Below are positions 11,040 through 19,620 of a DNA stretch of 64,000 bases, piece after piece; position 1 is the first letter of the stretch, and every line of letters begins with the position of its first letter. Where the stretch lies: the NCBI GenBank assembly GCA_963575745.1, contig CAUYUJ010020726.1:1359969-1423968 (forward strand). The letters run 5' to 3'. The notes beneath the pieces were generated by a model that had not been told where the DNA came from, did no database searches, and saw nothing but the letters and a program-made list of their open reading frames with translations. The DNA is from Prorocentrum cordatum. Taxonomy: Eukaryota; Sar; Dinophyceae; Prorocentrales; Prorocentraceae. The position numbers and the translations under genes were made by a program.

Positions 11040-12375
11040 AAATCAGCTGGATCTGGGATCTGCTCCATTCCAATACAATTCTCACTAGAATTGAACACAG
11101 CTGGATCTGGGATGTGCGCCGTTCTAGTTAGATTCTAATCAAATTTTAATCGGAATCGAGGTGGAATCAGACGACTCTGGAATATGCTCAATGCTAATTA
11201 GATTATAATTCTATTCCAGGAAGAATCCAAGTGAAATCAGCTGGATCTGGGATCTGCCCAATTCGACTAAGATCTTAATCCGATTCCAATGGGAATCCCA
11301 TTGGGATATGTATCTGGAATCTGCTCCATTCCAATACGAGTCCAAGTCGATTCCAATAGGAATCACATTGGAATCAGCTGTTTTGGGAACCGGCGCGACT
11401 CCAATTATATTCAAATTAGATTTCAATAGGGATCAAATTTGACTCAGCTGGATATGTGATCTGTCCAGTTCCAATGTGATTCTGAGTATGTTCCAATAGT
11501 AATCCAAGTGGACGCAGCTGGATCTGGGATGTGCCCAACTCCAGCTTAGTTTGAAGTATACTCCAATTGGACTCAACTTAGAAGCAGCTAGATCTGGGAT
11601 CTGCTCCATTGCAAGTAGATGTCAATAACATCACAATTGGAATACGATTGGAATGAGCTGGATCTAGGATATGTTCCATTCCTATTCGATTATGATTCGA
11701 GTCCGAATGGAATCAAATGATGATCAATTGAATCAGGGATCTGCTTTATTCCAAGTAAAACCGGATGGTAATACAATTGTAGTCCGTTGGGCTTGGGACG
11801 GCCTGTCCGCTTCCAATTAATTTCTAAGTAGATCCCATCAGGAATCAAATTGTAATCAGCTGGATGTGGGATCTGCTCCATCTCAATTAGATCCGAATTA
11901 GGGGACACTAGGAATCTATTTGGAATCAGCTGGATCAGGAGTTTGCGTAATTCGAACGAGATTCTAAGCATACTCCAATAAGACTCGACTTGGAATCAGC
12001 TGGATCTGGGATCCAGTCCATCACAATTAGCTCTAAAAAAGATTTAAAGTTTGATGCGATTTAGATTAGCTGGATCAAGGACCCGCTCAATTCCAAGTGG
12101 AGTCTCATTCGATCCCCACATGAATCACCAGGTGGATCTGGGATCTGCTCCATTCCAGCTAGGTTCCAAGTAGATTCCCATCGGAATCCAATCTAAATCA
12201 GCTGAATCGAGGACCTGCTCCATTCCAATTCGATTACATTGGGTCCCAATGGAAATCGAATTGGAATCGGCTGAGTCTGGGATCTGCTCCGCCCCAATGA
12301 GGTTCCATGTACATTCCAAGTGGAATCTACTTGTAGTCAGGTGGATGTTGAACCTGTTCAATTCCAATTGGGTTC
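11040..12375. repeat. 70-bp satellite, about 19 degenerate units, AT-richer than its surroundings
   Basis: The phrase AGCTGGATCTGGGATCTGCT followed by CCATTCCAAT recurs every 67-72 bp (near 11048, 11239, 11445, 11516, 11586, 11657, 11860, 11998 and onward). It is joined by AATTAGATTCTAAT and TCCAATGGGAATC words. The period is not a multiple of three, so this is not a coding repeat. Base composition is clearly lower in GC than the flanks. Function unknown. Confidence 0.9.
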
Positions 12376-12900
12376 TCGTCGGGTGAGGAGGGGATGAATC
12401 CCAGGCACCCAAAACCATCCCTGTGAAAACGCAAGGTTCGCGACGCCAGGGGTGTTGGATGTTCGGGATTTCTGGGATGAGAATCCTGGAAACCATGCGT
12501 TTTCATTTGGATGGTTTGGGTTCTTGGGGTTTTCTGGTTTCCCGACGAAAACCCACCCAGGAGGCCCCCGGGGCTCCGAACTCCAAAAGTCCCCAAAACA
12601 ATTGAAACATGCAGCACAGGGTTCCAGGGATCCTCACCCCAGAAATCCCCAGCATCCACATGAATGTTTATGGTTTTTGAGCACCCTGACGTCGCGAAAC
12701 CTGTGAATTCATTTGGACGTTTGAAATTCGACGCCCTAAGGGGGCTCCTGTGCGGATTTGTTTGGAGGACAGAAAGCCCAAAAAACCAGACAAACAATTC
12801 AAATGGAGGTGTAGGGTTTCTGGGGCTCTCACCCCAGAGTCAAATCAGCCTGGCGAAGGACCCAACCATATGCAGTTGTGACTACCGCAATCGTGAATAT
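12376..12900. repeat. AT-richer repetitive flank of the satellite
   Basis: Degenerate CACCCCAGAAATCCC and GGGTTTCTGGGGCTC words recur at about 12466, 12638 and 12810. At 12850-12880 a motif containing GGCGAAGGACCCAACCATAT is shared, inverted, with 51029-51062. No gene seen. Confidence 0.55.
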
Positions 12901-12904
12901 CATC

Positions 12905-13890
12905 TTTGCCCGCGCTCCCTATGGGGCCACGGACCGTGCGAGGGGCGTGCCGACATCCGTGGTGAGGCACACAACGCGAACGAAGACGATAGGTCTGCGT
13001 GCGAGAGACTGAGAGCGGGTGAGTCTGAGCGCGAGTGAGTCTGATTGTGAATGAGTCTTCGCGCGCGTGAGTCTGCGTGCATAACTGTCAACGCCCATGC
13101 CGGCACGCCTCTCACGAGGATCGCGCCCGTTTCCTTCCCGTTAGTTTTTTTGCTTCTCGCCCGTGCACGCCAATGTCCAAGGCTGCGGGCGCGGCGCAGC
13201 ACGGAGCAGAGACAGCTAGCTGGCTGGCTGATATCGGGCACGGCTCTGGCCGCTGGGCAGAGCGACGACGGGGGCGAGCGAGGCGCTGGGTAGAGCGCAG
13301 CATAGAGTTCCCGCGACGCGCGCTGGTCGCTCCGGGAGGGTCCCAGCGACGCGCGCGGGTTGCCCGCGGCGCGAGGCCAAACAGTCAGATGATCGAGAGA
13401 CGGCGAGGATCGGGCGGGCGGCTCTCCCCATGGGGCCACGAAACGTGCGAGGGGTGCGCCAAAACGGGGCGGGGATGCCATGCGAGTTCCGCCACTGGGA
13501 CATTAGGTGGAGCTCCTTATGAGGCCACGAAACGTATGAGGGATGTGCCAATACTGGGTGGGGGGGGATGCCATGCGAGTTCAGCCACTGGGACCTTAGG
13601 TGGAGCTCCCTAAGGCGCCACGAAACGTGTGAGGGGCGTGCCAGAATGGGGCGGGATGCCATGCGAGTCCCGCCACTGATCTCTGTGGGGCCACGAAACG
13701 TGTGAGGGGTGTGCCAAAGTGGGGCGGGAATGCCATGCGAGTTCCGCCACTGGGACTTTAGGTGGAGCTCCTTATGCGACCACGAAACGTGCGAGGGGTG
13801 CGCCAAAATGGGGCGGGAATGCCACGCGGGTTCCAACACTGGGATCGTAGGTGGAGCTCCCTATGGGGCCACGAAACGCGTGCCGGGTGT
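12905..13890 (+). repeat. 89-bp tandem repeat, about six units
   Basis: GGGGCCACGAAACGTGCGAG recurs near 13432, 13521, 13614, 13687, 13776 and 13864. Between copies are GCCAAAATGGGGCGGGAATG, CCATGCGAGTTCCGCCACTG and TTAGGTGGAGCTCC. A diverged head copy lies near 12915, followed by non-repeat sequence. The same family occurs inverted at 49925-50130 and 50495-50635, and a fragment at 34238-34255. It is non-coding as far as I can see. Confidence 0.85.
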
Positions 13891-13964
13891 ACCGAAACAG
13901 AAACATGCGGAGGGCAGACGCGAAGAGGGGGAGGAAGGAGGGGGGCAGCGGGAGGAGAAGGAGA

Positions 13965-14035
13965 CGCGGGGCGCTGTCTCTTCAAAAAGAGGAGCCAACA
14001 CCACATGATGGTTGGGAACAAACAAATGACATCAT
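13965..14035 (+). repeat. dispersed motif, copy 2 (CTTCAAAAAGAGGAGCCAAC)
   Basis: CTGTCTCTTCAAAAAGAGG then CCAACACCACATGATGG and TTGGGAACAAAC. It follows directly on the 89-bp array, as an inverted copy does at 49765-49830, so the two motifs form one composite repeat. Confidence 0.6.
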
Positions 14036-14149
14036 AGGTTTTGGTGACTCTGTCGTGTCTGCGGAAAGGTCCTTGCAAGCTTGGGTCTTCTTTTATGGGG
14101 ATGGCGTCTTTGCAAACGTTGGTTTTCTTTGCGTGGAGTTGTAAAGAAG

Positions 14150-14234
14150 ACGCTGGCAGCCACCAGGGGAAGTGGCAGCCACCAGGGGAAGTGCCCTGTT
14201 GTCCCACGTGCTCAGCACGTGGGACAACAGGGCA
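14150..14234. repeat. tandem duplication plus perfect 21-bp-arm palindrome
   Basis: CCACCAGGGGAAGTGGCAG occurs twice in tandem (14158-14191). The perfect inverted repeat follows: arm TGCCCTGTTGTCCCACGTGC+T at 14192-14212, one spacer base, and its exact complement at 14214-14234. No gene is associated with it. Confidence 0.9.
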
Positions 14235-14337
14235 GAGAACAGGAAAGGGAACGGAGGGGGAAGGAACGGAAAAAAACTGACGAACAACGTGAAAAGAAGA
14301 TCTGTGGGTGTTGGGGGGATATCCGTGTGCATGTATA

Positions 14338-14420
14338 TCAGAATGATGGGGCTGAACCGAACGGTCATTCACTGTCCCTGGGTGCGTGGCTGAAGTGGAA
14401 TTCCGCGATGCGGATTCTCG
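14338..14420 (+). repeat. 'GAACGGTCATTC' repeat, copy 1
   Basis: GCTGAACCGAACGGTCATTC, then CCCTGGGTGCGTGGCTGAAG and a GATGCGGATT end. Copies occur at 15858-15935 (plus) and 17990-18055 (minus). In copies 1 and 2 the segment leads into a GACCCACC minisatellite. Confidence 0.7.
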
Positions 14421-14437
14421 TTGTTTGTTGTTTGCTG

Positions 14438-14760
14438 TCGTCGTCCCACCCGCGACCCACCCCGCGACCCACCCGCGACCCACCCCGCGACCCACCCGCG
14501 ACCCACCCGCGACCCACCCCGCGACCCACCCGTGACCCACCGCGCGACCCACCCCGCGACCCACCCGCGACCCACCCGCGACCCACCCCGCGACCCGCCC
14601 GCGACCCACCCCGAGACCCCGCGGCGACCCACCGGCGACCCACCCGCGACCCACCCGCGACCCACCGCGACCCACCCGCGACCCACCGCGACCCACCCGC
14701 GACCCACCCGCGACCCACCCCGACCCACCCGACCCACCCCGCGACCCACCCGAAATTTTC
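14438..14760 (+). repeat. GCGACCCACCC minisatellite
   Basis: Tandem CGCGACCCACC units of 10-12 bp with occasional CGTGACCC or CCGACCC variants. Related tracts lie at 16048-16250 (plus) and, as the complement GGGTCGCGGG, at 16450-16645. Confidence 0.95.
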
Positions 14761-15258
14761 GGCGCCCGCGGCGGGTTTTTTTTTGCATTCGTTCCAGGTG
14801 GAGAACCTGCGATCCACCCGTGACCCAAACCGCGCATGCGACCCACTCGCGAACCACCGCGACCCACCCGCGACCCACCCGTGACCCACCCGCGACCCAC
14901 CCCGCGACCCATCCAAAATTTTCGGCGCTTGCGGCGGGCTTCTTTTGCAGTCGTTCCAGGTGGAGAACCTGCGACCCATCCGGGACCCAAACCGCGCTCA
15001 GTGTACAAATCCAAATTTTCGGCGCTTGCGGTGGGTTGTTTTTGAAGTCCTTCCAGGTGGAGGTGGAGAGCCCGCGACTCAAACTACGTTCATTGAACAA
15101 GCCAAAATTTCGGCGCCTGCGGCGGGTTTCTTTTGCATTCGTTCGGTGGAGAACCTGCGACCCAAACCGCGTTCAGTGTACAAATTTCAAATGTTCCGCG
15201 CTTGCGGCGGGCTATTTCTGAATTCCTTCCAGGTGGAGGTGGAGAGCCCGCGACCCAC
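14750..15258 (+). repeat. five-unit tandem repeat (GGCGGGTTTCTTTTGCATTC)
   Basis: Units starting with AAAATTTTCGGCGC at about 14752, 14915, 15015, 15103 and 15185 share CTGCGGCGGGTTTCTTTTGC and TTCCAGGTGGAGAACCTGCG. Unit length varies from about 80 to 160 bp because the intervening GACCCACC runs vary. Confidence 0.8.
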
Positions 15259-15261
15259 GGG

Positions 15262-15410
15262 AGGAGGTTGAGGAGGAGGAGGAGGTGGAGGAGGAGGAGG
15301 AGGCGGACGACGACGACGACGACGATGAGGACGAGGACGCGGACGAGGAAGAGGAGGAGGAGGAGGAGCAGGAGGAGGAGGAGGAGGAGGAGGAGGAGGG
15401 CGCCATCGAG
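15262..15410 (+). repeat. (GAG/GAC)n microsatellite
   Basis: GGAGGAGGAGG runs with a GACGACGACG insert. The Glu/Asp ORF here is a repeat product. Confidence 0.85.
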
Positions 15411-15465
15411 AGGGAAGGTGAGGGCCACGAGGTCCGCCGGCTCGACGCCCGCGTTGCCCGCGCCC

Positions 15466-15783
15466 GCCCCCTCACTCTTATCCGCAATTGCGGGGTGTTG
15501 CGTGTGTACATATATATGTATATATACATACATACATACATACATACATACATACATACATACATACATACATACATACATACATGCATGCATACATGCA
15601 TACATACATACATGCATGCATGCATACATACATACAGACATACACATACATACCTACATACATACAGACAAACATACATACATACATACATGCATGCATG
15701 CATGCATACATACATACATACATATGCATACACATACATACACGGAGTACCCCGTATCTGCGGATAACAGTGAGGGAGTTGCG
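15466..15783. mobile_element. terminal-inverted-repeat element E with a CATA microsatellite core
   Basis: The left end CCCTCACTCTTATCCGCAA, followed by TGCGGGGTGTTGCGTG, matches the complement of the right end (CCCTCACTGTTATCCGCAG then ACGGGGTACTCCGTG). The interior (15505-15730) is CATA/CATG/CAGA microsatellite. A third end-like copy (CCCTCACTCTTAACCGCAAC then TGCGGGGCGCTAC) lies at 16362-16396. Confidence 0.65.
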
Positions 15784-15857
15784 AGGACGTTGGCAGTTTT
15801 GTTGCGAGGCTCTGGGGAAACCAGCCGGTCGCAGGCACCAGAATTTAACAAGTTATC

Positions 15858-15939
15858 AGTGTGAGGGGGCCGAACGGTCATTATTATCCTTGGGCGCGTG
15901 GCTGAAGCGAGGTTCTGCGGTGCGAATTGTTGTTGTTTG

Positions 15940-15971
<32 letters not shown>

Positions 15972-16260
15972 GTTGTTGGTGTTGTTGGTGTTGTTGTTGT
16001 TGGTGGTGTTGTTGTTTTGTTTTGTTGTTGTTGTTGTTGTTGTGACCGTCCCCCGCGACCCACCCGTGACCCATTTGGGACCAACCCGCGACCCACCCCG
16101 CGACCCACCCCGTGACCCGACCGCGACCCACCTGCGACCCACCCGCGACCAACCCGCGGCCCACCCGTCACCCACCCCGCGACCCAGCTCGCGACCCACC
16201 CGCGACCCACCCGCGACCCACTTGCGACCCACCCCGCGACCCACCAACATTGTCTTAACG
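15858..16260 (+). repeat. copy 2 of the 'GAACGGTCATT' unit with GTT microsatellite and GACCCACC minisatellite
   Basis: Same order as 14338-14760: GGGCCGAACGGTCATTATTA, GCGCGTGGCTGAAGCGAGG, then a (TTG)n/(GTG)n tract at 15930-16045 and a GACCCACC array at 16048-16250. It is a segmental duplicate of copy 1 with an expanded microsatellite. Confidence 0.75.
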
Positions 16261-16645
16261 AAAATAATTGTGCCTGCGGCGGGCTCGTTGTGCAATTTGA
16301 AAAATATAGCTCCTGCGGCCGGCTTCTTCAGACCCTCGCAGACTGCCGACGTTCCCGCAACCCCCTCACTCTTAACCGCAACTGCGGGGCGCTACATACA
16401 AAGAGCCCGCCGCAGGTGCAGATTTTTCGTCAAAGCAATGTTGGTGAAACGGGGTGGGTCGCGGGGGGGTCGCTGGGTGTCGTGGGCCAGGTCGCAGGTG
16501 GGTGACGGGTGGGTCGCGGGTAGACGCGGGCGGGTCGCGGGGCGGGTCGCGGGGGGGGTCGCGGGAGGATCGCAGGATGGGTCGCGGATGGGTTCCGGGT
16601 GGGTTGAAGATGGGTCGCGGGTGTGTCGCGGGCCAGGTCGCGGGG
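16260..16645. repeat. diverged unit and inverted GGGTCGCGG minisatellite
   Basis: CCTGCGGCGGGCTCGTTGTG and CTCCTGCGGCCGGCTTCTTC resemble the 14750-15258 units. The GGGTCGCGGG array at 16450-16645 is the complement of the GACCCACC arrays. Confidence 0.7.
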
Positions 16646-16920
16646 GGGACGACGACAACAACAAACAACGAGCAACAAACAACCAACAACCAACGACCAA
16701 CCAACCAACCAACCAACCAACCAACCAACCAACCACAACAACAACAAAAGCAACAACAACGACAACAACAACGAGCAAACAAACAAACAAGCAAGGAAGC
16801 AGCCAAACAATCAAACAAACAACCAAGCAACAACAACCACAACAACAACGAAAACAGCAACAACGACAACAGCGACCACAACCACAACCACAACCACAAC
16901 CAAAAACAACGACAATAATT
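16645..16920 (+). repeat. CAA/AACC low-complexity tract
   Basis: AACAACAAAC and (AACC)n runs. Gln/Asn/Thr ORFs here are artefacts. 16920-17260 holds a GGA-rich run and nothing recognisable. Confidence 0.9.
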
Positions 16921-17264
16921 GTACGATAGTTCGTTCTTATCTGCTCGCTTGCCACTCAACACGTATATCCCCAAACCCTCGATACCCGCCCACTTCGTCT
17001 TCGATCGTATCCCTCGGGGGGTATGTCCTTCCTACCTGCAACGTGTATGTCGTGCAGCACCTAAGGCAGGGGAAGAAAGGAGGGATGGAAGGAAGGGACA
17101 AGGGGGGGAGAGAGAGGAAGAGCACGAGAGAGAGTAGCAGGAGGGGGGCTGGGACCAGAAAGCCTGTGGCAGAACCAAACGGGCAGATCGGGCGGGTAGA
17201 CCCCAACAGGCGGGCACAGGCGGCCAGGTCGAGCAGGCGGTTTGCTGAAGCGTGCGCCCTGCAT

Positions 17265-17940
17265 GAATCGCGAGGAAGCCTGGAGCGACAGCGCGACTCC
17301 AAAATAAATCGCGTCAAGAAGTCCAGAGCGAGAGCGTGATTCCTGAGTGTCGAGGGTGCGGCACCTGAATCACGTGCGAGGAAATCCCAAGCGGCAGCGC
17401 GATTCCTGACTGTCGAAAGCGCGGCGCGAATAAATCGCGAGGAAGTACGAGGCGAGAGCGCGATTGTTCTATAAACTGCAAGGAAATATCAGGCGGGAGC
17501 CGCTGTTATTGTGAAACTGGGGCCAGGGAAAGCACCGCGAGCCCCGGGAGAGGCACTTCAAATGAAAAACGCATATGTTGCGCGAGCGCGTGAGTCCTGC
17601 ATAATTCGCCAGAAGTCTCGGGAGAGAGCGCGATTCCTCAGTAAATTGTAAGGAAGTCCTAGGCGAGAGCGCGATTCCTGAACGGCGAGGGCGTGGTGCC
17701 TGAATGAATTGCCAGGAAGTCACAGGCGAGAGCGCGATTCTTCCAGAAATTGTAAGGCAGTCCCTAGCGAGAGAGCGATTCCTCAGCAAATTGCGGCGAA
17801 GTATCAGGCGGGAGCCGCTCTTGTTGTAAACCGGGTGCCAGAAGCATAATTTGAGCAGGATATGCTTTCCTGATAAATAACAGGGTGCGAGCCCCGGGCG
17901 GGGCACTTCAAATGAAAAACACATATGTTACCGGAGGGGG
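17265..17940 (+). repeat. roughly 50-bp repeat in a higher-order array of about 300 bp
   Basis: AGGCGAGAGCGCGATTCCT recurs about ten times at spacings near 50 bp, separated by AAATTGTAAGGAAGTCC words. A longer block (ATCAGGCGGGAGCCGCTG, GCGAGCCCCGGG and GGCACTTCAAATGAAAAAC, then CATATGTT) occurs twice, at about 17490-17580 and 17790-17930. Confidence 0.85.
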
Positions 17941-17989
17941 TGGTCAACAATATTTCTTCTCAGAAATGAAAGTTCAATCCACACCGCAG

Positions 17990-18055
17990 AACCTCACTAC
18001 AGCCACGCGCCCAGGAACGGGGAATGACCGTTCGGCCCCCTCACTCTGAGATATA
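17990..18055 (-). repeat. 'GAACGGTCATTC' repeat, copy 3
   Basis: On the minus strand GTGAGGGGGCCGAACGGTCA, then CCTGGGCGCGTGGCTGTAG and GAGGTTCTGCGGTG, matching 14338-14420 and 15858-15935. Confidence 0.75.
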
Positions 18056-18077
18056 GCTGTACGAATACAACGAGTAC

Positions 18078-18541
18078 CTACATGCATAGAAAACTACTGG
18101 CGGGCTTCACGGCCGTGCTCGGGGAGATCACCATGGAGCTCCCTGCGTAGCAGTCGAGGGCCACCCGGTCCTGGCGGGCATTCACGAGAATCACGAAGGA
18201 GAAGAAGAGGAGCCAGTAGAGGAAGAAAGCAACGAAGAAATAGACGAAGGTGGGGTAGCCGAAGAAGAGGTGCGCCACGTCGGCGCCGAAGTGGTACTCT
18301 ATGAAGAAGCCGCCCCTCGCGACAACCATGAGCACGAAGATGATACTAGAGAAGGGCACTCGATGCAGAAACCGGCCGTCCCAACAACCATAAGCACGAA
18401 GATGATATTCTTTAAGGGCGCTCAAAAATGAAGCCGGCCGTCCCGACAACCATGAGCGGAAGATGATACTATAGAAGGGGTACTCTATGTCGAAGCCGAG
18501 AGTCCCGACAACCATGAGCACGAAAATGTGGCTGGCCTGCA
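18078..18541 (-). CDS. membrane-protein exon with a 62-bp tandem duplication
   Basis: The minus strand from about 18320 to 18081 reads EYHFGADVAHLFFGYPTFVY then FFVAFFLYWLLFFSFVILVN. This is a strong transmembrane helix pair or one long helix, followed by ARQDRVALDCYAGSSM and a stop. Codons mostly end in G or C. Upstream of it (18541-18297) a unit of about 62 bp encoding FVLMVVGTLGFDIEYPF is repeated four times with drift. The second copy is frameshifted and holds a TAA-like break, so only the last copy joins cleanly to the exon. Protein family not recognised. It lies just downstream of the 3' end of the retrotransposon on the same strand. Confidence 0.5.
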
Positions 18542-18729
18542 CAGAGAACTTCGTGAATTACGACGCACAGGAGACGCACCCGAGCCTGGACCCGCAGCGG
18601 GGCCGGAGCCCCCGGCGGGGCCGAAGCCCCCGGGCGCGCCCCCTGGCCCCGAAGGGCGGTCAGAGGGAGGGGGCGCGCCAGCCACGCGCGGAGCTCCATC
18701 TGCACCACCTGGCCCAGCGGCCGTTCTCA

Positions 18730-19620
18730 TCAGCCCTGTCGCTGCCGCCCCTGGCGGCCTGCATCGCCATCACCGTCTCCGCGGCGCCTGCCGCGGTTGC
18801 CGCCCTTGTTCTTCCCCTTGCCGCCGCCCTTGGCCGCGCCCGCCTGCACGCCAGCCTCCTGCAGCGCGTCCTGGAGGCGGTTCACCAGGGGGCCGTCGAT
18901 CGACCTCTGAGGCACCACCTTGACGCTCCTGTAGAACACGCCCGGGCTCGAGATGACGAGCATCGCGTCGTAGAACGCCTGCGTGGCTGCCGGCGCCACA
19001 CACAACGTCCACACCCACGGGCGCTCCTCCTCCATCAGCGGCTCCTGGTGCTTCGGAGCGAAGCGGCGCACGTTGCGGTCGATGTCCTGGGACACCATAC
19101 TCGCGAGAGCCTTCAGCGCCCTCAGCGCCGACTGAAACTCCTGCGTGGCTGCGTCGGGGGGGGGCGCCTCCGCCGGCGGCGTGCCCGGAGCTGCCGGCTC
19201 TGGGGGCTCTGCCGGCACGGCCGTCTGGCGGTCCGCCGCCTTGCACACGCGGAGCCGCAGCTGCGTGACGACCCGGGCGAAGGCCAGGCTGCGCAGGCTC
19301 ACTCCCGTCGGGTGCCCGCCGCCGCCCTCGGGAACGGCCGCCTTCCACACCTTGCGGTCCTCCTGTAGCAGCTGCTTCACCTCGTGGCTGTACACCAGCA
19401 CCGCCAGCGAGTGCATGTCCTCCAGCTCCTGCAGCTGACGGTCGTGCCGGATCGCCAGCAGGCACAGCGCGCTCACCACGCTGAGCTGCTGCCGCTGCGC
19501 GCCTCCTCCGGCTGCCGCCGCCGGTGCCGCCGGCGCCTGGGGGCGAATCTGCTGCAGAATGCCCTGCATTGCCTTGTGCCGCGAGCAACTGGCGAACGTG
19601 GGACACCCGAGCGGCCGTCT
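18730..19620 (-). CDS. C-terminal domain, conserved-looking, unknown function
   Basis: The open minus frame (from 19902) reads normally from about 19620: CPTFASCSRHKAMQGILQQI, LSVVSALCLLAIRHDRQLQE, MHSLAVLVYSHEVKQLLQED, later FQSALRALKALASMVSQDID and PWVWTLCVAPAATQAFYDAM. It ends in a Lys/Gly/Arg-rich tail (GGGKGKNKGGNRGRRRGDG). G/C-ending codons dominate, unlike the frame of the polyprotein here. It could be the C-terminal part of the retrotransposon protein reached by a frameshift, or a separate multicopy gene. The basic tail suggests nucleic acid binding. Confidence 0.6.
   Translation of the reverse strand, partial: RRPLGCPTFASCSRHKAMQGILQQIRPQAPAAPAAAAGGGAQRQQLSVVSALCLLAIRHDRQLQELEDMHSLAVLVYSHEVKQLLQEDRKVWKAAVPEGGGGHPTGVSLRSLAFARVVTQLRLRVCKAADRQTAVPAEPPEPAAPGTPPAEAPPPDAATQEFQSALRALKALASMVSQDIDRNVRRFAPKHQEPLMEEERPWVWTLCVAPAATQAFYDAMLVISSPGVFYRSVKVVPQRSIDGPLVNRLQDALQEAGVQAGAAKGGGKGKNKGGNRGRRRGDGDGDAGRQGRQRQG

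Noticed and set aside
12905-13890. Regular repeats that could suggest a CRISPR array
   Set aside because: Units are 89 bp, contiguous and diverged, with no unique spacers and no cas genes, in a eukaryotic context.
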